64,000 bases of DNA from Legionella gratiana (GTDB lineage Bacteria; Pseudomonadota; Gammaproteobacteria; Legionellales; Legionellaceae), in assembly GCF_001467695.1 (NCBI RefSeq), contig NZ_LNYE01000009.1, positions 45,025-109,024 on the forward strand, given 5' to 3'. This document shows positions 27,905 to 36,727 of this stretch, in pieces. The notes below the pieces were generated by a model that made no database searches, was not told the DNA's origin, and was given only the letters and a program-made list of their open reading frames with translations. Numbering within the stretch: position 1 is the first letter of the stretch; the number at the start of each line of letters is the position of its first letter. The translations under genes and the position numbers were made by a program.

Positions 27905-28105
27905 TATGAGCTCAACGACTGTTGCCATGGATGGGAGACAGCCTGGTTTTTCTAATTTTCGCTATAGGGTGGTTTTTTCTGTAAAATTTTTGGGAACGCC
28001 CATCCATTGCGATTTCTTGTTGTGACTCAATAAATAAAAATACTCAGCATCTTCTACCTTTTTATTGAGGCGTTTCCTTCTTATTGAAGAACAAGAGCAT
28101 TTAAA

Positions 28106-28705
28106 TTATTGCACATGGTAAACAACCCCTGTTTGCGCACCTTCTACACTTTTACTATAGGCCAAGGCAACTCGTTTTACAGGCACAGCCTCAAAACCAC
28201 GGAAAAAGGGTGCGTAGTTTTCCATTGATTCACTGATTACCGTTGGACTTACGGCATTAATACGAAGATGGTGGGGCATTTCAATAGCTGCACTTTTTAC
28301 AAAAGAATCAATAGCTCCATTGACCATAGAAGCAGATGATCCCAGTAAGATTGGATCATGGCTTAAAATGCCACTTGTTAATGTAAAGGAGCCTCCTTTA
28401 TTGATGTATTTAAGACCCGCTAGAACTAATCTTACTTGTCCCATCAACTTACTATTCAAACCTATGTTATACTGTTCCTCGGTAAATTTAATTAAAGAGC
28501 CATAGAATACTTCACCAGTTACAGCGACTACAGCATCGAATGAGCCAATTGTTTGATAGAGTAATTCAATTGAGTTGATATCTCTAATATCAACTTGAAA
28601 ATCCCCATTTGTATGTCCAACTTTAATGATCGTATGACGCTCTGATAATTCTTGAGTTACAGCTTTACCTATTGTTCCCGTTGCTCCTACGACAATAATT
28701 TTCAT
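28106..28705 (-). CDS. Short-chain dehydrogenase/reductase, atypical
   Basis: NAD(P)-binding protein of 199 aa, starting at MKIIVVGATGTIGKAVTQEL with a Rossmann GxxGxxG. A longer frame to 28759 only adds the upstream region next to a mobile element. VDIRDINSIELL places the adenine-binding Asp. SFTLTSGILSHDPIL gives the catalytic serine region, but the usual YxxxK is replaced around SSASMVNGAIDSFVKSAA, where no tyrosine is seen. LRINAVSPTVIS is the standard SDR segment. The same variant is typical of a short SDR group annotated as Rossmann-fold oxidoreductases. Substrate unknown. It lies about 60 bases from the MITE, whose sequence may provide or block its promoter. Confidence 0.8.
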   Translation of the reverse strand: MKIIVVGATGTIGKAVTQELSERHTIIKVGHTNGDFQVDIRDINSIELLYQTIGSFDAVVAVTGEVFYGSLIKFTEEQYNIGLNSKLMGQVRLVLAGLKYINKGGSFTLTSGILSHDPILLGSSASMVNGAIDSFVKSAAIEMPHHLRINAVSPTVISESMENYAPFFRGFEAVPVKRVALAYSKSVEGAQTGVVYHVQ

Positions 28706-28766
28706 TATTATTTCCTTTTGTTGCAGACCAATATGTAACTTTCTCAATAATCGGGTCAAATATAAT

Positions 28767-28920
28767 CCTAAATTCGGCAGTTGAATCTACTACGAGTGCC
28801 CACTGCACTGATTTTTCTGTCTATTTTTCTGATTTTTCATCTCACCGTATGGGTGATACGCCTTCGATAAAAAATCAGCATATTAGACCCTTTCGCTACG
28901 ATTCAACTGCCGAATTTAGG
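28767..28920. mobile_element. MITE: 154-bp element with 21-bp perfect terminal inverted repeats
   Basis: The left end begins CCTAAATTCGGCAGTTGA; the right end is its exact reverse complement over 21 bases (28767-28787 and 28900-28920). A 5-base direct repeat ATAAT flanks it on both sides (28762-28766 and 28921-28925), the mark of transposition. It is too short for a transposase and needs one in trans. The CCTA... ends recall IS1380-type elements, but I cannot confirm this. Confidence 0.88.
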
Positions 28921-29072
28921 ATAATTCTCCTATTTCTGCGGCTTGTTCCTGAGAGGCACACAAAATTTAAACTAAAAAAAGCTTTTGATCTATTCTATAG
29001 TAGATTCCCTCTAATTCATACGCTATTCTCAATTAGGGAAGACAACATTTTCAATCAAAGGAGTGATATATA

Positions 29073-29621
29073 ATGACCTTTTCTATGTTAAAAGGGACAG
29101 CTGTTGTTCTTACAATGTTTTTTTCTTTCACTGTTCATGCAGATCCTCAACAACAAAGCGGAGATTTCCAAACTTTATGTACCGATGCTTGGATGAAAAA
29201 GGCTGATGAAGCAAAAGATAAATTAGATTATAAAAATTTTGGTGAAAAGTATTGTGGTTGTGCGGCAAAACAATCCTTAGATAATGATGATGCAGTAAAA
29301 AAGGCAATTCAACTATGCATGTCAAGAACGCTTTTGCATGATGCAATGGATTCTTTAGAAGAAGAGATTACTTTAAGTAAAGCCAAAGAAAGTGATATTA
29401 ATGATTATTGTCTTGATAGATGGAGTGTTGTTTTGCCGAAACAAACAGATGATGACAAAAAATTAATCAATTCTTATTGCCAATGCGCTCAGCCAAAATT
29501 AATGGAGCTGATTAAAAAATCAGATAACATGACTGATAAAGAATATGAAGCAGGCATCGATAAAGTTGCTGATGATTGTGCCGATAATACGCTAGCTACA
29601 AAGCCTACTCCAGCCCAGTAA
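29073..29621 (+). CDS. Secreted protein with two internal Cys-rich repeats
   Basis: ATG preceded by AAAGGAGTG. A signal peptide (MTFSMLKGTAVVLTMFFSFTVHA) precedes a mature domain of about 159 residues. The mature part contains two related halves, each with Cys-x3-Trp or Cys-x3-Trp-like start (TLCTDAWMKKA, DYCLDRWSVVL), then YCGCA or YCQCA, then a final Cys (LCMSRT, DCADNT). Eight cysteines in a matching pattern imply one disulfide set per half in the periplasm or outside. The family is not recognised; the internal duplication is my observation. It stands alone and ends before a hairpin. Confidence 0.75.
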   Translation: MTFSMLKGTAVVLTMFFSFTVHADPQQQSGDFQTLCTDAWMKKADEAKDKLDYKNFGEKYCGCAAKQSLDNDDAVKKAIQLCMSRTLLHDAMDSLEEEITLSKAKESDINDYCLDRWSVVLPKQTDDDKKLINSYCQCAQPKLMELIKKSDNMTDKEYEAGIDKVADDCADNTLATKPTPAQ

Positions 29622-29674
29622 TCCAGACAACATTTACTCAGGTATGTTATCGGAGAGAGTACTTGAGGGGTAGC

Positions 29675-29696
29675 GAAAGCACTACATAGTGCTTTC
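29675..29696. terminator. Hairpin between convergent genes
   Basis: GAAAGCACTA / TAGTGCTTTC form a 10-bp stem around CA. It lies between the secreted Cys-repeat gene (ending 29621) and the symporter read from the other side (ending 29760), as expected for a two-way terminator, though no clear T tract follows. Confidence 0.5.
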
Positions 29697-29759
29697 TCTG
29701 AAAATCTTATCAAGTTAAGGAGTATCTTTTTAATATTGGGTCGTATTTTGTGCTCGTTT

Positions 29760-31007
29760 TTATGCTAGTTTTTCGTGAACTTTTTTCATATTAATCGATT
29801 TTTGCCATTTTGAAATAATCAATGCCGCAATGGCATTACCGATCATATTGGTTAACGATCTCCCTCCGGACATGAAGCGATCCACCCCAAGTATTATAAC
29901 CACTCCAGCAACAGGTATTGTCCCTATAGTAGCTAAAGAGCTGGCTAATATAATAAAACCACTGCCTGTAACACCAGCAGCTCCTTTTGAACTGATAATC
30001 ATAATCATTAATAAAAAGATTTGTTGATTAAGGGGTAAATCTGAGTTGGTTGCTTGTGCAATAAATAAAGCTGCAAGAGTAAGATAAATTGCTGTTCCAT
30101 CTAAATTAAACGAGTAACCGGTGGGTATAACCAGATCCACCACTGATTTATCACAACCTAATTCAATTAGTTTTTCCAGCAAATTGGGCAATACTGTTTC
30201 AGAAGAAGATGTTGCAAAAACGATAAAAATTTCAGTTTTAAAATACCGGATCACTTTAAAGACATTTAAGCCTAAAAGAAAATAGAGTACGCTGCCTAGT
30301 ATGACTAAGATAAATGCAATACATGTTAAATAAAAACAAAGCAATAATTCAGTCAGTCCAAGTAACGAATGGACTCCATATTTACCTACGGTATAGGCCA
30401 TAGCGGCAAAAGCGGCCATTGGGGCATAATGCATCATGGCATGAATGATATTAAAAAATATATTGGTTAGATGCTCGAAACCCTCTAAGATAAATTTTCC
30501 TTTACTTCCATAAGACATCAAACCTAATGCAAATATGATTGCCACAAATAATACTTGCAGAATTTCTCCATGAACAAATGCACTAAAAAATGTTTCAGGA
30601 ACAATATTGAGAACAAAATCCTGGACATTGCTCATCTGTTCCGTTTTACCAAGATAGGATCGTGCTTCTGATATATTTAAAGAAGACGGATCAATATTCA
30701 TACCTGTTCCAGGTTGAACTATATTCGCAATAACTAACCCAAAAGCTAAGGCACAAGTGGTAGTTATCAAAAAATAAAGCAGCGAGATACCGCCAATTTT
30801 ACCCACTGCTTTTATATCACTCATTGCAGCAATTCCTGAAACGAGTGTTAAAAAAATGATGGGGGTTATCATCATTTTTATTAACTTTATAAATAAATCT
30901 GCAAAGGGTTTAAATGAAATAGCTAGTGCTGGAGCAACAATACCTAAAATGATGCCAATAATAATTCCTGCAATAACCTGAGCATGTAATTTTTTTAAAT
31001 ATCTCAT
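29760..31007 (-). CDS. Dicarboxylate/amino-acid:cation symporter (DAACS family, DctA/GltP-like)
   Basis: Inner-membrane secondary transporter of 415 aa. Family marks are IKMMITPIIFLTLVSGIA, the SSS-rich loop FATSSSETVLPNL, PTGYSFNLDGTAIYLTLAAL (substrate-binding NLDGT) and the ASSLATIGTIPVAG C-terminal hairpin. About eight transmembrane helices plus two re-entrant loops fit. I start it at MRYLKKLHAQV (31007); the longer frame to 31097 translates dispersed repeat copy C and adds a non-family stretch. Substrate may be C4-dicarboxylates, glutamate or serine; sequence alone does not decide. Confidence 0.9.
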   Translation of the reverse strand: MRYLKKLHAQVIAGIIIGIILGIVAPALAISFKPFADLFIKLIKMMITPIIFLTLVSGIAAMSDIKAVGKIGGISLLYFLITTTCALAFGLVIANIVQPGTGMNIDPSSLNISEARSYLGKTEQMSNVQDFVLNIVPETFFSAFVHGEILQVLFVAIIFALGLMSYGSKGKFILEGFEHLTNIFFNIIHAMMHYAPMAAFAAMAYTVGKYGVHSLLGLTELLLCFYLTCIAFILVILGSVLYFLLGLNVFKVIRYFKTEIFIVFATSSSETVLPNLLEKLIELGCDKSVVDLVIPTGYSFNLDGTAIYLTLAALFIAQATNSDLPLNQQIFLLMIMIISSKGAAGVTGSGFIILASSLATIGTIPVAGVVIILGVDRFMSGGRSLTNMIGNAIAALIISKWQKSINMKKVHEKLA

Positions 31008-31024
31008 AAATAAGCCTAATAATT

Positions 31025-31068
31025 GAGTTCGACATAAAAGCATAGAGAAGCCTTTTATGTCGTTAATC
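31025..31068. repeat. Dispersed palindromic repeat, copy C
   Basis: GAGTTCGACATAAAAGCAT, a short loop, then CCTTTTATGTCG. The paired core is 11 bp (CGACATAAAAG / CTTTTATGTCG); outer bases are partly lost. It lies 18 bases before the start codon of the symporter and supplies its apparent N-terminal extension in the longer frame. Confidence 0.85.
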
Positions 31069-31253
31069 GAATGGTATCTCACACAGCTTGTGCCCATATA
31101 AGTGTTTGTGAACAGTATTTATACATGATCCAGTCTCAAATAAAAACAGTATTAGAACTTTTTTTAATTCTAACGACTCTCTAAAAATCAGATGCAAATA
31201 AATTTTTACCTGTTATGATGTCAACCCGTTTTTCTTGAGGTTTTTAATAAATT

Positions 31254-32474
31254 ATGACTGATATAATTTTTATTGGCGCAGGACCTATTGGTCTTCTAGG
31301 TGCGATACAATTAAAATTGCAATTTCCAGAAAAAGAAATTCTTATGTTTGAAAAATATGAAGTTCCTGTACGTAATCACGCTATGTATGTGGAACAAAGC
31401 TCCTTTTCTGGAATGGATAGGAGTAAGGGTTTTGGAGAGGTACTTGATAGTATTCCTTCCAAAGTATTAATCAGTGATTTGGAAAAAAAACTCAGGGAAT
31501 ATGCCGCGTCCATTGGAATTAAAATTCAATATCAGGAAGTAAAAGATTTTAACGAATTAAAAAAACAATATCCTGAAACTGATTATTTTGTAGGAAGTGG
31601 TGGATTAAGAGGGATTATCCATCCTCAAGTTTTTAATGGGGAAAATCAAATCAATGAGTCCCTGCGTTATGCAGTTGAAGTTAAATATAAAGCCTCTGGC
31701 ACCACAAGGGCACTTAATAAAGTCACCGAACTTCCAGGTGTACTTGCTTATACCAACCATTTGGTTTCCGAATATGTGGGGCATTTAAAAGAGGGACAGA
31801 CGCCAATTTCACTCAGAATTTTTATTGATGAACCTACCTATCAAGCGATGAAAGGTGCAACGTTTAAAGCCCCATACACTCTTTCGGAAGATAAAATTCC
31901 CTCTAATTTATATGAAACCATAACCACCTATTTAAAAGGCAGGAAGCATCTAGCTGGTGAACTAATCGAAAAAGACAGTTTAAAAATTTCTACGATTACC
32001 TTATCTCTTTATGCAAGCAAAGATTTTTGTAAGCAAGTAGATGGAAAAATAATTTTTCAAATTGGAGAAGAGGGTTTTGCCTGCCCATTTTACCGAAGCT
32101 TTAATGATAATGCATCATGCATCCCATTTTTTACTAAAGCGATGAAAGCGCTCTTCAAAAACAGCAATGTGGAATCGAATAAAATTGGTTCAAGCTCAAT
32201 TTTTAGTAGTTCTACTGTTGAAGAAACGCCACTTGAATACTATCAACATAACGTACAAGGCTTAGTAAATAGTGAGATTCGAACCATCCATTATTTAAAT
32301 TTCGGGATTGATATGCTTGAAACTTCAGTTGCTTCATCTCAATCTGTTCCTAAACTCACAGGAGCGAAATTAAATTTAAAAAGAGGGGGGAAGACTTTCT
32401 TGAATGAGGTAGAAAGAGAGCCTCAAAACGATGAATCAGAAAAGCGTTCTTCATCAACGTGTGTGCTTTTATAA
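31254..32474 (+). CDS. FAD-binding oxidoreductase-like protein with C-terminal CaaX box
   Basis: Begins MTDIIFIGAGPIGLLGAIQL with a GxGxxG Rossmann motif and an acidic residue at the second strand end (EILMFEKYEV), as in flavin monooxygenases including the MICAL group; the downstream GD motif is not obvious. The 406 residues end KRSSSTCVLL, so the last four residues CVLL form a CaaX box with Leu, the geranylgeranylation type. Such boxes make no sense in bacteria but are used by Legionella effectors that host enzymes lipidate. The C-terminal 30 residues look unstructured and Lys/Glu/Ser-rich, a good exposed tail. It is followed 24 bases later by an SDR gene. Confidence 0.65.
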   Translation: MTDIIFIGAGPIGLLGAIQLKLQFPEKEILMFEKYEVPVRNHAMYVEQSSFSGMDRSKGFGEVLDSIPSKVLISDLEKKLREYAASIGIKIQYQEVKDFNELKKQYPETDYFVGSGGLRGIIHPQVFNGENQINESLRYAVEVKYKASGTTRALNKVTELPGVLAYTNHLVSEYVGHLKEGQTPISLRIFIDEPTYQAMKGATFKAPYTLSEDKIPSNLYETITTYLKGRKHLAGELIEKDSLKISTITLSLYASKDFCKQVDGKIIFQIGEEGFACPFYRSFNDNASCIPFFTKAMKALFKNSNVESNKIGSSSIFSSSTVEETPLEYYQHNVQGLVNSEIRTIHYLNFGIDMLETSVASSQSVPKLTGAKLNLKRGGKTFLNEVEREPQNDESEKRSSSTCVLL

Positions 32475-32498
32475 ATAAAATACATAGGAGTAAATAAA

Positions 32499-33476
32499 AT
32501 GCCAGGAGAACTACAAGGAAAAGTAGCTTTAATTACGGGAGGTACTAAATCAATTGGTTTAGGGATAGCTAAAAAATTTTCTCAGAATGGGGCAACAGTC
32601 ATCATTACTGGAAGAACTTCTCAAGCAGAGGGAGAGCAAATTGCAGGTAAAATTGGAGCCACGGCTATTTATTTATGTTTGAATGTAGCCTCCGAAACAG
32701 ATTGGGAATGTGCGGCCACATTTATCAAAGAAAAGTTTGGTCAACTTGACATCCTGGTTAATAACGCAGGTATTGATTCACCTCCAAATACAAAATCTCC
32801 CCAAGATCCTGAGCATTGTTCTATAGAAGATTGGGAGGAGGTGCATCATGTTAATCTGCGTGGTGTATTTCTTGCTATAAAATTCATGCTGCCATTTTTA
32901 AAAGAAAGTTCTGCTGCCTCAATTATTAATATGGGGTCTCGTTCGGGTTTAATTGGTGTACCGGATTATGCCGCATACTCATCCAGTAAAGCAGCTGTTT
33001 TAAACTATACAAAAACGGTTGCGATTTATTGTAAAGAACAGGGATACCCCATTAGTTGTAATGCTATTGTGCCGGCGGCGATAGATACTGAAATATGGGA
33101 TAAAGATTTTGGTCACGGGCTAATGCGTGAAGAACAGGTAGCACAATACAGTAAGAAAATTCCTTGGGGGCGAATGGGAACCGTAGAAGAAGTAGCAAAA
33201 CTGGCTTTATTTCTTGCCGCCAATCCTGATTCATTTATGACTGGTGCTCCATTTATTATTGATGGGGGTATTACTGCCGGCTCAGGTTCATATAGTCATA
33301 AAAAAATGGACACTGTGTTGCCAACAGTTGATGAAAAAGACGTACCTAGATTTAATGAAAAAAATATCATCTCAGCTGAGGTTCTTCCCAAGCATTCTAT
33401 TTTCAGATTTCCAGAACGACCCGCTAATACAGCGACTATAGAAAATCCATTGCAGGAGATGGGACAAAAGCTTTAA
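32499..33476 (+). CDS. SDR-family oxidoreductase with C-terminal extension
   Basis: NAD(P)-dependent enzyme, 325 aa. The classical motifs are complete: ALITGGTKSIGLGIAKKF (TGxxxGxG), NNAGI, the catalytic Ser in INMGSRSGLIG, YAAYSSSKAA (Tyr-x3-Lys), and the PG-like segment. The last 70 residues, after GAPFIIDGGITAG, are an added tail that is polar and unrecognised. ATG follows an AGGAG site 24 bases after the flavoprotein, so the two are cotranscribed. A partner pair of FAD and NAD(P) enzymes suggests redox steps on one substrate, but no substrate can be named. Confidence 0.88.
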   Translation: MPGELQGKVALITGGTKSIGLGIAKKFSQNGATVIITGRTSQAEGEQIAGKIGATAIYLCLNVASETDWECAATFIKEKFGQLDILVNNAGIDSPPNTKSPQDPEHCSIEDWEEVHHVNLRGVFLAIKFMLPFLKESSAASIINMGSRSGLIGVPDYAAYSSSKAAVLNYTKTVAIYCKEQGYPISCNAIVPAAIDTEIWDKDFGHGLMREEQVAQYSKKIPWGRMGTVEEVAKLALFLAANPDSFMTGAPFIIDGGITAGSGSYSHKKMDTVLPTVDEKDVPRFNEKNIISAEVLPKHSIFRFPERPANTATIENPLQEMGQKL

Positions 33477-33552
33477 TCTAAAAGACCGGCAGGATAAGTT
33501 ACTGAAGGGAAAGATGAGGTTTCGAGGAGCTCACGGTTTCGAAAGAACGTCG

Positions 33553-33667
33553 CCCTCCGCGAAAGTGGAGGGTCTAAATAACTTGCTAAACAGTCAGCGC
33601 TTTGTTTCTAGAACAATTGTGCTTTTATAGTAAGGCTTTTGATTGAGCCCCCCGCTTTCGCGGAGGG
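33553..33667. repeat. Pair of GC-rich tetraloop hairpins in an inverted arrangement
   Basis: CCCTCCGCGAAAGTGGAGGG (33553-33572, 8-bp stem, GAAA loop) and CCCCCCGCTTTCGCGGAGGG (33648-33667, one mismatch). The two are also inverted copies of each other across about 75 bases. They lie between the convergent SDR and the large fusion gene and probably end transcription both ways. Similar short hairpins recur at 62616-62635 and weakly near 56331. The rest of 33477-33802 shows no credible gene. Confidence 0.55.
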
Positions 33668-33802
33668 TGACGATTTGCCTAGAGACGAAGATTGGTCCTT
33701 AAGTCATTACGTGAGCGATTACGTTAAGACAGCTGATGGACGTGTTGACTTTGATACATATTTGAAATGTACTTTTAGTTCGAGATTAAAACATGGCATT
33801 TC

Positions 33803-36649
33803 CTACTGTAATCCATGTAAGGACTCACTTATGGTATTATAATCAAATTGGAATCCGCTCTCGAGTAATCGTTTTGGTTGGACTCGCTCAGAATCTGTTA
33901 ATACAACAGATGATTCGCCGATGAGTAATTTTAATACTGACTCAGGCATGGGTATTCCAGGGGCCCATTTAATCAATCTCAATTCCCTTAACATTTCAGA
34001 ATTACTGCTGGGTTGTGGTGCAGTTATATTTATTGCACCGTCATTGAGCGTATCGCTTTTGGCAATAAATTCAATCGCCTTCGCCACATCTTTGACATGC
34101 ACAAAGGGAACAAATTGATTACCGGAACCAAATCGACCAGCACAGAAAAAACCAGCGAATCGATAATAAGGTAAAAGACCACCTTCATTAGATAGAACAT
34201 GTCCAATTCTCAAATTAACCACGTTGCAATTCGCTTTATTGGCTCTTTCTTCAATTTCCTTACACACGTCTACTCTGAATTTTGTTCCAGGATCAACCCC
34301 AACAACGGAATCACTGTCTTCAGTTAAAATCGTATCGCCAGCATCTCCATAAAATCCTGCTGCGGAAGCTTGTAGATATTTTAATGGTTTTTCTTGAGCT
34401 CTTTCTATGTTTTGAATTATTGTGTCAATTACCCGAATGCGTGATTCGGCTATATCTGATTTTACCGAAGGAGTCCATCTGTTAGCGCCTGGATTTGATC
34501 CACTTAAATTTAATATGATTGTATTTTTATCAATTAAGTCGGACCAGTCTTCATTAATGAGCCTGACTTTGACGCCTTCAATATTTAATTGTGTTTGTGC
34601 AGAACGACTTAAACAATATACATCATATCCTTTTTTGATAAACTCCAAACAAACCTCTTTGCCAATCATTCCAGAACCACCTGCTATAATAATTCTTTTA
34701 TTCGTTACAGCATCCTTTTTGTCAATTTGGAATTGACCATAATAATGCAATAACGTACCAATCATAGGAAAAGAAACCTTGCCATCAAATTTCCATCCTT
34801 CTTTTATTGGTGTTTCAATCCACTCTGATTTGGGTAGTAAAAATGTGGGTAATGGTACTTGGAATGAATCAAAAAATGTTATACCTTGAGACTCATATTT
34901 TAATGACTTATCGGATTGAAGTTTTATTTGGTAAATAAATCGAAACGCTTTGTCTAGAAACCCACCCATTCCCTCACTTAAATACATTTGTTGGTTAAAC
35001 CCACGATAGGTCGAGTGGGTGGTTGAATATGTTTTCTGTTGAGGGGTATTATAGCCAAATACCCTACTCCAACGCTGTACATTTTTAGATAAATTGGTTA
35101 CTTGAGCATAAAAGGGTTGCTGCTTCATATCACGGGGAAAACCTGCAAAAGTTCCCAGTATCTTTGCAAAAGAGGAAGGTTTTTCTACGGTAACAACACC
35201 TGTCCCGCTGCCGCCAATACTCGACGTTTTGAACTCTTTTACAGGATTATCGAGTTGATCAAGTTGGGGAAAAACACTGCCGAATAAAGAAGATGATGCA
35301 TCATCTGTTATCGATAATCGAGGGGCCTGCCAATATTTCGACTTCGTTGAGCCGCCTAAGCTGAACGATACAAAATATTCAAATATGCTCCGTTGTAACG
35401 AAGGAAAAAAACTACTCGCAGTACGCATTACCCCATTTCGTATCATTTTAAGTATTGGATTTTGAACCTGTCCTACGGACGCAATCAAATCAGCAACATT
35501 TTGCACTGTTTTAGCACGTGGTTTTCGTTCTTGCTCGTACTCGGATAAGCCTTCTAAATAATCAACTCGATTGAGCTTAGAAGCCAGGCACGCTGCATCT
35601 TCGATACATAAACCAGCTCCTTGCGCAATATTCGGTGCAGTAGCATGTGCTGCATCCCCCATCAACACCACCCGATTGTCTCGTGATGTCCAAGGAAATT
35701 GCTCAACGCCTTGAATTTTAGCAATATCTGTTCTTAGTATTTTGTCCGTTGAATTAATTAATTCTTCGTAATCAACTACAACCTCCCCAGAATCCGTACA
35801 AATAGGTTTCCAGTCTTTAATCAATTCTTTTAGAAATTCCTTAGTGTCTTCGTTAACTACCTGAACTCCATTAATTGGCGATAAATATTTGTGATCTTTT
35901 TGTGTTTTAACCGCGATAAACCAGAAGGCATTTGGTGGTTTTAGTGGAACATAACCAAAACGAATTTCATGATTTCCATACTGTTTAGAGGTACCATTTC
36001 CCCATGTTTCAAATGCTGCGGACCACCATTTATGCTGGGTGTCTGCTGGAAGTTGTGTATTTGCACGAAAATAAGTATAACCAAGGTCGGTTTCTAGGAC
36101 TGGTGGCAGTTCTAATTCAGACATCAGACAATTTCTGATTTTTGAGTGAATGCCATCACAAGCGATTAGTAAATCACCTTCATATTTAGTACCATCAGCA
36201 TTAATTACAATTTGATCCTTATCTCTTTCATATCCGCGGATTTTTTGTGACGTAACAATTTCAACATCATCCCTATTTTTTAAACCTGCCGACAGCATAT
36301 TTATTAAATCATCACGGTTTAAACATTGAACAGGAAATCGGTTACCAAAGTCTTCATTAGCTCTTGCTAATATTTTACCCTCTACATCTCGGTAACTCGG
36401 AGATGGCATAATATAACCAAATTGTTCTATAAAATTTTGATAGTTTGGTATGTTTTTTAATACGGCCTGACTTGGTGGCCAAATGCCTATTCCCCCTCCG
36501 ATACTTTGCTTATTACTATCGCATGACGGCCGAGATTCAAATAAAGTTACGTGAAACTTAACGTCTTTATTGCTCTGAATTAATAAATTAGCTAAAGTCA
36601 ATCCCGAGATACCACCGCCGACTATTAACACACGAACTGATTTAACCAC
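33803..36649 (-). CDS. Fusion protein: FAD monooxygenase, DUF4166-like, NAD-dependent epimerase (TIGR01777 type)
   Basis: 948 aa with three parts. Residues 1-430: aromatic-ring-type FAD monooxygenase (VLIVGGGISGLTLANLL, ACDGIHSKIRNCL, MGDAAHATAPNIAQGAGL). Residues about 470-640: a middle domain with YRGFNQQMYLSEGMGG and LPTFLLPKSEW ... GTLLHYYGQF, resembling DUF4166. Residues about 650-948: an epimerase of the YfcH/SulA kind (IIIAGGSGMIGKEVCLEF, ILNLSGSNPGANRWT, AAGFYGDAGD, LLESGFQFDY at the end). These domains are normally separate proteins. No frameshift or internal start breaks it. It is convergent with the SDR gene and codirectional with the KMO-like gene. Reaction unknown. Confidence 0.85.
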   Translation of the reverse strand: MVKSVRVLIVGGGISGLTLANLLIQSNKDVKFHVTLFESRPSCDSNKQSIGGGIGIWPPSQAVLKNIPNYQNFIEQFGYIMPSPSYRDVEGKILARANEDFGNRFPVQCLNRDDLINMLSAGLKNRDDVEIVTSQKIRGYERDKDQIVINADGTKYEGDLLIACDGIHSKIRNCLMSELELPPVLETDLGYTYFRANTQLPADTQHKWWSAAFETWGNGTSKQYGNHEIRFGYVPLKPPNAFWFIAVKTQKDHKYLSPINGVQVVNEDTKEFLKELIKDWKPICTDSGEVVVDYEELINSTDKILRTDIAKIQGVEQFPWTSRDNRVVLMGDAAHATAPNIAQGAGLCIEDAACLASKLNRVDYLEGLSEYEQERKPRAKTVQNVADLIASVGQVQNPILKMIRNGVMRTASSFFPSLQRSIFEYFVSFSLGGSTKSKYWQAPRLSITDDASSSLFGSVFPQLDQLDNPVKEFKTSSIGGSGTGVVTVEKPSSFAKILGTFAGFPRDMKQQPFYAQVTNLSKNVQRWSRVFGYNTPQQKTYSTTHSTYRGFNQQMYLSEGMGGFLDKAFRFIYQIKLQSDKSLKYESQGITFFDSFQVPLPTFLLPKSEWIETPIKEGWKFDGKVSFPMIGTLLHYYGQFQIDKKDAVTNKRIIIAGGSGMIGKEVCLEFIKKGYDVYCLSRSAQTQLNIEGVKVRLINEDWSDLIDKNTIILNLSGSNPGANRWTPSVKSDIAESRIRVIDTIIQNIERAQEKPLKYLQASAAGFYGDAGDTILTEDSDSVVGVDPGTKFRVDVCKEIEERANKANCNVVNLRIGHVLSNEGGLLPYYRFAGFFCAGRFGSGNQFVPFVHVKDVAKAIEFIAKSDTLNDGAINITAPQPSSNSEMLRELRLIKWAPGIPMPESVLKLLIGESSVVLTDSERVQPKRLLESGFQFDYNTISESLHGLQ

Positions 36650-36727
36650 GGTATTCGTCCTTATTGATTATAAAATATACATATTAGCATGATTTTATCA
36701 TGGGTTAAATCAACTGAGAGGTATTAT

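Noticed and set aside
33639..33842. 67-codon open frame on the plus strand
   Set aside because: It begins inside a GC-rich hairpin, lacks a ribosome site, and overlaps the 3' end of the fusion gene; content is not protein-like enough to trust.
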